A stretch of 32,926 nt of DNA, taken from assembly GCA_021806125.1 (NCBI GenBank), contig JAJZYC010000003.1, forward strand, positions 1-32,926, given 5' to 3'. A program made the position numbers and the translations under genes. The stretch comes from a bacterium. Its GTDB lineage: Bacteria; SZUA-79; Acidulodesulfobacterales; Acidulodesulfobacteraceae. Shown one piece after another: positions 1-7,882 of the stretch; the stretch's first letter is position 1, and each line of letters opens with the position of its first letter. The notes beneath the pieces were generated by a model that saw only the letters and a program-made list of their open reading frames with translations, ran no database searches and had not been told where the DNA came from.

Positions 1-53
1 TTTAACCGACCCGCTTTTATCTTATCTCTTTTATCTTATCTAAATTGTTTTAA

Positions 54-500
54 TTACGCATGTTCTAGCAAATCGTGCTCGTCTTCGTCGTGTTCCGGCG
101 TTTCTACCCTGCCTATAGGACCTTTGCCCGCTTTTCTCGCCCTGTAATCTTCTATGGCGAGATGAAGAGCGTCGGCGGCAAGATTGGAGCAATGCATCTT
201 TACCGGAGGCAGTCCGTCTAAAGCTTCTGCCACTACGCCGTTAGATACTTTTTCCGCTTCTTCGAGAGTCTTCCCTTTGACGAGTTCTGTTACCATAGAA
301 CTTGTAGCTATGGCGGCGCCGCAGCCGAATGTTTTAAACTTTACGTCTTCGATTTTATCGTCTTTAACTTTGATATATATTTTCATTATATCGCCGCACG
401 TAGGGTTTCCGAGTTCACCCACGCCGTCAGCGTTTTCTATTTCCCCCACGTTTCTCGGATGCTGAAAGTGGTCCATTACCTTTTCCGAATATACCGGCAT
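54..500 (-). CDS. iscU: NifU/IscU-like Fe-S cluster assembly scaffold protein
   Basis: Translation MPVYSEKVMDHFQHPRNVGEIENADGVGELGNPTCGDIMKIYIKV...FKTFGCGAAIATSSM...PPVKMHCSNLAADAL carries the three conserved scaffold cysteines (NPTCGD, FGCGA, KxHCS). Confidence 0.95.
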   Translation of the reverse strand: MPVYSEKVMDHFQHPRNVGEIENADGVGELGNPTCGDIMKIYIKVKDDKIEDVKFKTFGCGAAIATSSMVTELVKGKTLEEAEKVSNGVVAEALDGLPPVKMHCSNLAADALHLAIEDYRARKAGKGPIGRVETPEHDEDEHDLLEHA

Positions 501-571
501 AATATTGCCTCCCTCTTTACGTTTAATTTGTTTTATTTATTTAATTTTAATTTAATCTTAGCTTATATTAA

Positions 572-600
572 ATTAAAACATACTTTACTAAATTAGTCAA
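572..600 (-). promoter_or_regulatory. Sigma70-like promoter for iscU
   Basis: Minus strand TTGACT (595-600), 17-bp spacer, TTTAAT (572-577); overlaps the palindrome at 580-604. Confidence 0.55.
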
Positions 601-604
601 GTAT
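580..604 (-). promoter_or_regulatory. Candidate IscR/Rrf2-type operator (25-bp near-perfect palindrome) upstream of iscU
   Basis: Minus strand reads ATACTTGACTAA-T-TTAGTAAAGTAT; the two 12-bp half-sites differ at one position. It resembles the ATAxxTGACTAA..TTAGTCAxxTAT type of IscR site. Confidence 0.6.
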
Positions 605-629
605 TATAGGAAAAAAATTTATACTTAAT

Positions 630-1394
630 TTATCTGTAAAGTCCGAGCCTGAGCTTTATTACCCTAAAGAAAGCCTCGAAGATAATGCCGTTGGACATCT
701 TGGATTTCCCCATCGTTCTTTCGTAAAATATTATGGGATATTCTTTAAAACTGCATCCGGCTTCCTTTACCATCCTGTATTTCATCTCTATCTGGAAGGC
801 ATAGCCTCTAGAACTTATTCCTCCTAGATTTATTTTTTTAAGGCAGTTTACGTCGTACATATTGAAGCCGCCGGTTAAATCGCTTATTTTAACGCCCGTA
901 ACTAATTTTGCGTATATATTTGCGAAGTAAGAAATCAAAAGCCGTTTCATGCTCCAGTTTATTATGCGTATTCCTCCCGAATAGCGCGAGCCGGCTATCA
1001 TTCCGCATTTTTCGGTTTCCATAAGGCTGACGAAGCCGGAAATCTCCTCCGGATTATGGGAAAAATCGCAGTCCATGGTCAGCACGTAATCGTAGCCCTT
1101 TTCGACGGCAAAATTAAACGCGGCGGTATAAGCAGTCCCAAGCCCCATTTTCTTTTCTCTTTCTATCAGAAAAAGGCGGCCGCTTTCACCACCTCCGTTT
1201 TTCTGTTTTTCCATAAATTCCTTAACTATCCGGCGGGTGCCGTCAGGCGAATTGTCGTCTATTATTAAAAGGCTTATTGAATGGTTCGATTTTATGGCGG
1301 AATCGGACTCGTTAAGGCTTAAAACGGAATTTATCATCCGCCCTATATTGTCTTTTTCATTATAAGTGGGTATTGCGACGAGTATTTTCATCAA
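630..1394 (-). CDS. Family 2 glycosyltransferase, dolichol-phosphate mannosyltransferase (DPM1)-like
   Basis: MKILVAIPTYNEKDNIGRMI...LLIIDDNSPDGT...YVLTMDCDFSHNPEEI...AGSRYSGG: polyprenol-phosphate GT2 signatures. Confidence 0.9.
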   Translation of the reverse strand: MMKILVAIPTYNEKDNIGRMINSVLSLNESDSAIKSNHSISLLIIDDNSPDGTRRIVKEFMEKQKNGGGESGRLFLIEREKKMGLGTAYTAAFNFAVEKGYDYVLTMDCDFSHNPEEISGFVSLMETEKCGMIAGSRYSGGIRIINWSMKRLLISYFANIYAKLVTGVKISDLTGGFNMYDVNCLKKINLGGISSRGYAFQIEMKYRMVKEAGCSFKEYPIIFYERTMGKSKMSNGIIFEAFFRVIKLRLGLYR

Positions 1395-1430
1395 ATAAAT
1401 ATGACACCTTTACTTATGTGATTTTTCATA

Positions 1431-1468
1431 AAGAAAAAGCGGAAGGGCTGAAAAGCCACTTCCGCTTT
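1431..1468 (-). terminator. Rho-independent terminator downstream of the haem-porin gene
   Basis: Inverted repeat AAAGCGGAAGGGCT-GAAA-AGCC(A)CTTCCGCTTT followed on the minus strand by TTTTTCTTT. Confidence 0.8.
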
Positions 1469-1509
1469 AATTTTATTGCGTTTGTAATCACAACACTGCC
1501 TAAGCAGGA

Positions 1510-2901
1510 TTAGAACGCAAAGTCAAGACCTGTGCCAACTGTATTTGCCTGGTCGTTATTGGTAAATACGTATTCTAAATACAAGTGAGCGTTGTAAGCT
1601 AAATTGTACTCGGCCAGCAATGTAACGGAATCTTTTACTCCATCTGTTAGACAGCCATTAGTAGTATAAGCCTGCGATTGATAAAGATTTGCATTTGAAC
1701 AAGTAGTTGGCGTTGCATAAGCATTATTAAACGCTTCCTGTGAATTTTTATGCGTCCAGCTATACATTGCATAGTCAGCGGTCAGCATTAAGCCGTTTCC
1801 AACCTGCGGCAATAAATATCTTCCGTAAGCTTCGAATGTGCTGTATCCGTTAGAAGTATCGGTAACGCCTGTTCCTGCCAATGACTCATTGCTTGGAGCA
1901 TAAGGATTTGAGTCGCTCTGAACGAGATATGTTATGCCTAACTCGTAAATATCGTTTGCAAGGTCAACATCGACGCCGTTAACCATAACGCGATTAGTCC
2001 AAGAATAACCATTGACAGTAATTGGTTCTGCAATCGTTGAACCGTAATAGCCTAATTCAAGCTGTCCCATAGGAATTGGGGCATATTCCTTTAACTGATA
2101 GGAATACTGCATTGCATTACTGCCTGTGGCAGCAAGAGCGGTTCCATTAGATGCTCCTGCATCATTCGTAACCGTTACTTTATACCACAAATGGTATCCA
2201 GGTGTTCCGTAAAGGGCAAAACCTGCATTTCTTGAATGGATTAAAGCACCTGCTTCACCGTCGTTACCGACATTTAAACCTTGACCGCCACCGGCAATAC
2301 CGTTATAGGATAAATAACCTAAAGGATTCTGCCTGTAGAAATAAGGGCTTGCTGTTGTTACCTGTCCTATTTTTAAATTGAACAGATGAGGAGCTACTCC
2401 TAATCCGCTGCCTAAGCCGTTGATAGATGCAAATATCTGTTTGCCGTTAATCGGACCCTTTCCTGCGCCAAATCCATAATGAACATAGAAAGATAACGAA
2501 TCTGCAAGAGGCGTGTATAACTTAAAAGCACCCGCATCGACTATATCGACGCCTGCGCCGAATGCATCGGTTGCATTGCTTACATTTTCATTCGTATAAT
2601 GCTGATAAGAAATAATCGGTTCGACCATTACCGGTATCGGCCATGGATTCGGAAGACTAAGTCCTTCTGTAATCTGTGTTGCGTCGGCAGGTGTTCCTTG
2701 AGTGCCGGGAAGTCTGAAGCCGTTTCTCCAGAATGCTCTTCCGAACGGGTTAAGGTTTGGGAAAACCGTGTGGCAAACTGCGCATGAAAAATGATACTTT
2801 TGTGCGAATGACGGGATTGCATTTGCTTTTTTGGGAGCCATCGCGAACGAAAGCGCCAAAACAAACAAGGCAACCATAGTTACTACTAATTTCTTTTTCA
2901 T
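1510..2901 (-). CDS. Fused monohaem c-type cytochrome / outer-membrane beta-barrel porin (Cyc2-like)
   Basis: Signal peptide ending ANA; then IPSFAQKYHFSCAVCHTVFPNLNPFGRAFWRNGFRLPG with one CxxCH (about 2770-2784); about 400 aa of alternating, aromatic-rich strands; C-terminal GLDFAF ending in Phe (OM beta-signal). Confidence 0.75.
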   Translation of the reverse strand: MKKKLVVTMVALFVLALSFAMAPKKANAIPSFAQKYHFSCAVCHTVFPNLNPFGRAFWRNGFRLPGTQGTPADATQITEGLSLPNPWPIPVMVEPIISYQHYTNENVSNATDAFGAGVDIVDAGAFKLYTPLADSLSFYVHYGFGAGKGPINGKQIFASINGLGSGLGVAPHLFNLKIGQVTTASPYFYRQNPLGYLSYNGIAGGGQGLNVGNDGEAGALIHSRNAGFALYGTPGYHLWYKVTVTNDAGASNGTALAATGSNAMQYSYQLKEYAPIPMGQLELGYYGSTIAEPITVNGYSWTNRVMVNGVDVDLANDIYELGITYLVQSDSNPYAPSNESLAGTGVTDTSNGYSTFEAYGRYLLPQVGNGLMLTADYAMYSWTHKNSQEAFNNAYATPTTCSNANLYQSQAYTTNGCLTDGVKDSVTLLAEYNLAYNAHLYLEYVFTNNDQANTVGTGLDFAF

Positions 2902-3049
2902 AACTTTCCTCTCTCTTAAAGTTAAAGTTAAAAATTAAATTAAATGAGAACCTTTGGTTTTTTAAAAATCATACTGCTTGCTGCAAATTTTTAATATTTC
3001 TAAAGTCTTTCTGCTCTGCACCTCCTTAAAAGATTTTATATTATTGTAT

Positions 3050-3078
3050 TTTATATATCTTAAACTGCCTTTTGTCAA
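3050..3078 (-). promoter_or_regulatory. Sigma70-like promoter (proximal) upstream of the haem-porin
   Basis: Minus strand TTGACA (3073-3078), 17-bp spacer, TATAAA (3050-3055). Confidence 0.6.
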
Positions 3079-3154
3079 TACCTTTTTGCAAACGGATAAT
3101 CATACTTATATCATATATATAGTCCGACCAGATTAATACTTTAGCCTTGATTTA

Positions 3155-3182
3155 ATTATAATACCTATATTTTATATGTCAA
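3155..3182 (-). promoter_or_regulatory. Sigma70-like promoter (distal) upstream of the haem-porin
   Basis: Minus strand TTGACA (3177-3182), 16-bp spacer, TATAAT (3155-3160). Confidence 0.6.
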
Positions 3183-3208
3183 GACCTTTTTTAGTTTTTT
3201 TTACTTTT

Positions 3209-3598
3209 TTATTTTAACGATTCCAGATAAGACGCAAGTTCATAAAGCTCCTTCTTGGAAAGCATCTTATGGTCCGGCATAATAGCCATATAGGACTTTC
3301 CGTCTATTTTTAAAGTGGAACCGGGTTTAAAATTCTTAGCCGGCGTAGCAATCTGAACTTCGAGCCACTTGATAGAATGTTTTGCAAGTCCTTCCTTGGA
3401 AAGGTCAGGGCCAACGCTTCCGCCTTTTTTGCCGATAGTATGGCAGGCAAAACAGTCTATGCCTTTTTTGTTGGAATGAATAAGCTGATTGCCGAGCTGT
3501 GCGGCGGATAATTTTACAGGAGCGGTAAGAGCGTGAACAGCGACGTAGCCGAGAACTATGACTAGAATAATAAATACTGCGGTTATACCTTTTTTCAT
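3209..3598 (-). CDS. Periplasmic or membrane-anchored monohaem cytochrome c (class I-like)
   Basis: N-terminal hydrophobic signal; GIDCFACHTIGKKGGSVGPDLS (CxxCH at about 3440-3454); distal MPDHKMLSKKELYELASYLESLK fits the axial-Met region and C-terminal helix. Confidence 0.9.
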   Translation of the reverse strand: MKKGITAVFIILVIVLGYVAVHALTAPVKLSAAQLGNQLIHSNKKGIDCFACHTIGKKGGSVGPDLSKEGLAKHSIKWLEVQIATPAKNFKPGSTLKIDGKSYMAIMPDHKMLSKKELYELASYLESLK

Positions 3599-3643
3599 AA
3601 AACCCCCTTAAAAGAATATATTGAATTTAAAAATTATTATATA

Positions 3644-3670
3644 GATTGCTTCGCTTCGCTCGCAATGACG
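3644..3670. repeat. Short palindromic intergenic repeat (GTCATTGCGAG...GAAGCAATC type)
   Basis: gattgcttcgcttcgctcgcaatgacg: inverted repeat ATTGC..GCAAT, between apt and the cytochrome c gene. Confidence 0.7.
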
Positions 3671-3677
3671 ACCAATC

Positions 3678-4196
3678 TTAATAATCGAATTTCATCAAAG
3701 CGTTTACCGTATGAGGTTTGAGTTTCTCCGAGCCTTTCAAGAACGAAAGTTCCGCAATAAAGGCCGTATCGACGACTTCCGCTCTAAAACTCTCGACCAG
3801 TCCTATAGTCGCGAGGGCCGTTCCGCCTGTCGCAAGAACATCATCGGCGATAATTACCCTGTCGCCCGCCTTAAGCGCGTCCTTGTGTATTTCGAGAGTC
3901 GCGCTTCCGTATTCAAGGTCGTAGCTCAAAGACGAACACTCGTATGGAAGTTTGCCGGGTTTCCTAACCATTATAACGCCTGCGCCGAGCCTGTAGGCAA
4001 GCGGCGCGCCCACGACGAATCCTCTGGCTTCTATGCAGACGACATAATTTATTTTTTTGGGTATATATGAATCGGTCAGCGAATCCACAACATACGCGAA
4101 TGCTTTTGCGTCGGCAAGCAGAGGAGTAATGTCTTTGAAGTTAATCCCTTTTTTAGGAAAATCGGGAATTTCACGGATAAATTGTTTTAGGTCCAT
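3678..4196 (-). CDS. apt: Adenine phosphoribosyltransferase
   Basis: IREIPDFPKKGINFKDITPLLAD...EARGFVVGAPLAYRLGAGVIMVRKPGKLPYE...VIIADDVLATGGTALAT (PRPP loop). Confidence 0.97.
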   Translation of the reverse strand: MDLKQFIREIPDFPKKGINFKDITPLLADAKAFAYVVDSLTDSYIPKKINYVVCIEARGFVVGAPLAYRLGAGVIMVRKPGKLPYECSSLSYDLEYGSATLEIHKDALKAGDRVIIADDVLATGGTALATIGLVESFRAEVVDTAFIAELSFLKGSEKLKPHTVNALMKFDY

Positions 4197-4319
4197 TAAA
4201 TCTCCAATATTCGTATTTCATTAATACTTGTTTACGACAGATAATTATATATTTACGAAAATTAATTGTCAATACCGGAAAGCGGAAGTTTTAAAATTGC
4301 GTTAACATATTTAATAATT

Positions 4320-6077
4320 TTAATACATTCTGCTTTCGGCGTTAAGCCTTTTAATAGCTTTTTTTGCGTCGAAGTCCTTCATAAGATACAGATAATAGGT
4401 TCTGACTAGCCTGAATTTTACGTATATGTCAAGCCTGCCTATTTTGTTAATAGACTTAAAATAAGGCAAATATTTTTTAACAGGATTCAGCATATATTTG
4501 TTATCCATAATAAACAGGGCGTTTTCTCCTTTTATCTTATCGATGTTCTGCCATAGGTCGTACTGGTTGAGAAAACCGGATATATTATAAATATTAACCG
4601 CTGGTTTAAAGCCGCCGTAATAGACGAGCTCGTCGGCTATAGCATAATGGTGCGTAAGTATAAAGAACGGATGGTAAGCCGCCTTATAGCCTTTATAAAC
4701 GATACCTATATATTTTGCGCTATGCCGCCAGCCGAAAAGGTCGTTCGTTATATCGGCGGTCGAAGGTTTGCCGGGAATGTGCGGTATGGCGGAAAATACC
4801 CAGCAATTTTTAAGACGTTTTTCCTTGTCTATATAGCGTATTATTTTGCCTACCGGTATGGAATTATAATAAATCTGATTATAAAGGATATACGATAAAA
4901 GGAAACCGGAAAATAGGGCGAAATATATGCAATATTTCAAAATACGAGAAGAAGATTTACGCGTTAGAAGGTCGGCGGCATAGCCCATAATCGGAAGTGC
5001 AGCAAGATAGCCTATATCCGGCCAGTGAACTAAAATTCTGTGGGAATAGCCGTTTACGACGAAAAATAAAAGAATGGGGAGAGAAAGGCAGATAGAAAAC
5101 AGGAGAGGTTCGCTATAGTCAAACCATCCGTCAGGCAACCACCCCGTCGGCCTTTGGCCGACACCCCCACTCCTTAGAAGAGGAACTTTTTTTAATAAAT
5201 ATACGAACGCTCCGATTAAAAAAATATATATTAACGGCGTAATAACCAAAACCTGCCCGAACCAGCCCGCGGCTAAAAGCGCAAAACCAGGCTTCGGATG
5301 CGAAAAACCGTGCGAAAGCTGAAACTTAAACGAAATGAAATTATGCGTAAAATTCCAGTATATTACCGGCGAAAAAACGATGAGCGCAGAAGCAAGAGCC
5401 ATATAAGGATAAACCGTTTTCAGAAAACGCCTGTTCCCATTGGAAACAAGCAGATACAAAAGAACTGCAGGCGGGATTAAAGCCGCGGTGTATTTGCTTA
5501 AAAACGCAAAGCCGAGGGAAATACCGGCAAGAAGCCAAAAAAACCACCCCGTCGGCCTTCGGCCGACTCCCCTCCTTTTAAGGAGGGGAGATTTAAAGGG
5601 GGCAGATTTATTTATTGTAAGCGCTTTATAAAAAAATATAAAAAATAACAGGGTAAAAAATAACAGCGGGGCGTCAGGCAGAATCATCACGGAAATAACC
5701 ATTCCGAATATTACGGCGGACAAAAAAAACAGAAACGAGAAAAAAGCCGCCCGTTTGTTTTTAAACAATATATAGGAAAGGTAATACACTAAAAATCCAT
5801 CGAGAAGCGAAAAAACGACCGCTCCGAGCCTGACGGAAAGCTGGCTCTTGCCGAAAAGCCATGTAAATGCGTAAATAATCCAGCCGACGAGAGGAGCGTC
5901 GTCGAGATAGCCCAAGGAAGGTTTCAGCGACCACACATAATAATGAGCTTCGTCGTTGCCGAGATTAAGAGTCGAAGCAAGATGAATATGAACGATAAGC
6001 GCAAAAAGAGAAACAATTATTAAATAAATCTCGTATTTGAATCTAATAATATACGAACCCAATTTTTGTCTGCTCAA
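4320..6077 (-). CDS. Integral membrane glycosyltransferase, PMT/ArnT-like (GT39/GT83 type), containing two in-frame palindromic-element segments
   Basis: NDEAHYYVWSLKPSLGYLDDAPLVGWIIY (PMT-type acidic loop), many TM segments; in-frame inserts KSPLLKRRGVGRRPTGW and KKVPLLRSGGVGQRPTGWLPDGW. Confidence 0.85.
   Translation of the reverse strand: MSRQKLGSYIIRFKYEIYLIIVSLFALIVHIHLASTLNLGNDEAHYYVWSLKPSLGYLDDAPLVGWIIYAFTWLFGKSQLSVRLGAVVFSLLDGFLVYYLSYILFKNKRAAFFSFLFFLSAVIFGMVISVMILPDAPLLFFTLLFFIFFYKALTINKSAPFKSPLLKRRGVGRRPTGWFFWLLAGISLGFAFLSKYTAALIPPAVLLYLLVSNGNRRFLKTVYPYMALASALIVFSPVIYWNFTHNFISFKFQLSHGFSHPKPGFALLAAGWFGQVLVITPLIYIFLIGAFVYLLKKVPLLRSGGVGQRPTGWLPDGWFDYSEPLLFSICLSLPILLFFVVNGYSHRILVHWPDIGYLAALPIMGYAADLLTRKSSSRILKYCIYFALFSGFLLSYILYNQIYYNSIPVGKIIRYIDKEKRLKNCWVFSAIPHIPGKPSTADITNDLFGWRHSAKYIGIVYKGYKAAYHPFFILTHHYAIADELVYYGGFKPAVNIYNISGFLNQYDLWQNIDKIKGENALFIMDNKYMLNPVKKYLPYFKSINKIGRLDIYVKFRLVRTYYLYLMKDFDAKKAIKRLNAESRMY
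5121..5190 (-). repeat. In-ORF palindromic element, copy A
   Basis: aaaccatccgtcaggcaaccaccccgtcggcctttggccgacacccccactccttagaagaggaactttt; the tcggcc/ggccga core hairpin matches copies at 5541 and 11455. Confidence 0.85.
5541..5605 (-). repeat. In-ORF palindromic element, copy B
   Basis: aaaccaccccGTCGGCCttcGGCCGACtCCCCTCCTTTTAAGGAGGGGag: two adjacent perfect hairpins, near-identical to the reverse complement of the copy at 11455-11510. Confidence 0.95.
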
Positions 6078-6082
6078 ATTTA

Positions 6083-7876
6083 TTATAAACCGCCGGTTAC
6101 ATCCTTTGCAATTATAGTTTTCATTAATCCGTTAAATCTGTCTTTAAGTTCCAAAGCGGCGTCGGTCTGCGCAAATAAGGCAGTTCCAGCGACGGCAGCC
6201 AACTGCTCCAATTCTTTCTCTGAAGGCTCTTCGAAATATTTTTTCTGATTGAAATAAACTGCGGAGTCCGCTTCGGAGTAATCCGTTAAACCTCCCGTCT
6301 TACCGGCGTCACGTCCGGTAAAATCATCCGTTGCCGTTTCCGCCCCTTCGCCTGCGAAACCGGCGTTTGCACCGTCGAACCTGTCAGCAAGCCTTTTCAA
6401 TATAATTTCTTCCTTTTCGTCATATATTTTAGAATATACGAATATAAAAATACAGTCTTTTTTATTAAAACTGCTAATTATTTTTTCCCGGTGGGAGCGC
6501 TTTAAGAACGTTGCATCGAATATTACGTTTCCGCCTTTTTTAAATTCTTCCAGTCCTTCTTTCAATAAATTTTCATAAACCTTTATATTTGCGTCTGCGG
6601 AATATTTTACGGACTTATCGGCAGAACCGTATAAATTTTGCCTTATTTCGTCGGTAGAAATAACGCGCGCGTAAAACCACTCAGAAAGCAGGCGGGAAAG
6701 CGAAGACTTGCCGCTGCCGGAAAGACCGCAGTTAAGGATAACGACCCGCTTTTGCGCAAGCGCAAGGTAAAAAGCGGCAAGATTAAAATATTTTAAGGCT
6801 TTTAAGGGCGCGTCTTCACCGGAGGAAAGAAGGGATATCTTGCATCTTACTATAGCTCTGTAGGCTTTAAAGAAAGGTATCACCGAAGGCTCGTATCTAC
6901 CGAACGGGGCTATGGATTTTAAATAGTTAAAACAGTTTTTGTAGTAGCCGAAAAACAGGACGGATTCGTAAAAATAGCCGTTAAATTCAAAATCCATAAG
7001 CAAAAAGGCAACGTCTAAATATATATCCTGGCATCTGTATCTTTCGTCGAATTCGACGCAGTCCATAAGGCAGATTCCGTTGACACGGCGAGGGTCCAGA
7101 ACGGCGATATGCTCCATTCTTAAATCTCCGTGAACGTCCCTGACGAAGCCGCCCTCGGCGCGGAGGCTGATAAATTCGGAAAAGAGCGGAGACGAAAGGA
7201 AAGAGGAATAAGATGCAACCATCCCGTCAGGCAAAGCCAGACTTCCCTTCTTGAAAAGGAGGGGAGTTTTTTTGCCGTCGAAAAAGGCGTCGGATTTATT
7301 TATTTTCTGCGTCCATATTTCCTTTATCGTTTCGTAATTGTCGTCCCAGTTTGCCCTATAAACGCCGTAACCGCCAAATTTGGAAATTCTTTTGGATGTC
7401 CGGGCGTTTTTATGAAACAGGTATATTCTTTTTGCCGCCTTTTTTAAAATGCCGTCTATTTTTTTATCAAGCTCGCCGCTTTTCAGAATATTGCTTAGAA
7501 AATGGTCGGAATTTATCCTCCTCATCCTGACGAAGACGTCCATAAGCCTGCCGCCCTTAAATCCGGTGAACAGCCTGCCCTTTTTTTGCCTGAGTTCTAC
7601 TAAATCTATATAGATACCGGAACAGCATCTTCTGTTTAAAGACAGTTCCTTTTTTGCGAAAAAAATTCTCTTTTCGAGGGTCGTATAATCGACGAAGCCC
7701 AAATTAACCGGCTTTTTTTGCTTGTAGGCGAACTTGGGGGTAAGATAAACACGGGATATGTGAGTTTCGATAAGCGATGGGTCAGAACCGCCCCGCCCTA
7801 ACGTGCTCCCCTCCTTAAAAAGAAGGGGAGTTTTTGACTCTTCTTTCATTTCTTCTTCGCTTTCTTTATCGCGCAT
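6083..7876 (-). CDS. Bifunctional aminoglycoside phosphotransferase-like / P-loop (AAA_33-type) kinase fusion
   Basis: IETHISRVYLTPKFAYKQKKPVNLGFVDYTTLEKR...VHGDLRMEHIAV...DCVEFDERYRCQDIYLDVAFLLMDFEF, then LNCGLSGSGKSSLSRLL (Walker A) and VIFDATFLKRSHREKI. Confidence 0.9.
   Translation of the reverse strand: MRDKESEEEMKEESKTPLLFKEGSTLGRGGSDPSLIETHISRVYLTPKFAYKQKKPVNLGFVDYTTLEKRIFFAKKELSLNRRCCSGIYIDLVELRQKKGRLFTGFKGGRLMDVFVRMRRINSDHFLSNILKSGELDKKIDGILKKAAKRIYLFHKNARTSKRISKFGGYGVYRANWDDNYETIKEIWTQKINKSDAFFDGKKTPLLFKKGSLALPDGMVASYSSFLSSPLFSEFISLRAEGGFVRDVHGDLRMEHIAVLDPRRVNGICLMDCVEFDERYRCQDIYLDVAFLLMDFEFNGYFYESVLFFGYYKNCFNYLKSIAPFGRYEPSVIPFFKAYRAIVRCKISLLSSGEDAPLKALKYFNLAAFYLALAQKRVVILNCGLSGSGKSSLSRLLSEWFYARVISTDEIRQNLYGSADKSVKYSADANIKVYENLLKEGLEEFKKGGNVIFDATFLKRSHREKIISSFNKKDCIFIFVYSKIYDEKEEIILKRLADRFDGANAGFAGEGAETATDDFTGRDAGKTGGLTDYSEADSAVYFNQKKYFEEPSEKELEQLAAVAGTALFAQTDAALELKDRFNGLMKTIIAKDVTGGL
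7217..7273 (-). repeat. In-ORF palindromic element, copy C (diverged)
   Basis: aaccatcccgtcaggcaaagccagacttcccttcttgaaaaggaggggagttttttt; encodes KKTPLLFKKGSLALPDGMVA in the same frame as the other in-ORF copies. Confidence 0.75.
7786..7837 (-). repeat. In-ORF palindromic element, copy D (diverged)
   Basis: aaccgccccgccctaacgtgctcccctccttaaaaagaaggggagttttt; encodes KTPLLFKEGSTLGRGGSD near the N-terminus of the APH/P-loop ORF. Confidence 0.75.
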
Positions 7877-7882
7877 CGGCGT

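Noticed and set aside
2628-2873. 81-aa minus-strand ORF inside the haem-porin gene (also 2599-2787 +)
   Set aside because: Out-of-frame overlap with the N-terminal haem region of a well-supported gene; no independent evidence.
6083-7876. APH-like domain as an antibiotic resistance gene
   Set aside because: The architecture (APH-like + P-loop kinase) matches a widespread conserved bifunctional family not tied to aminoglycoside resistance, and there is no mobile context.
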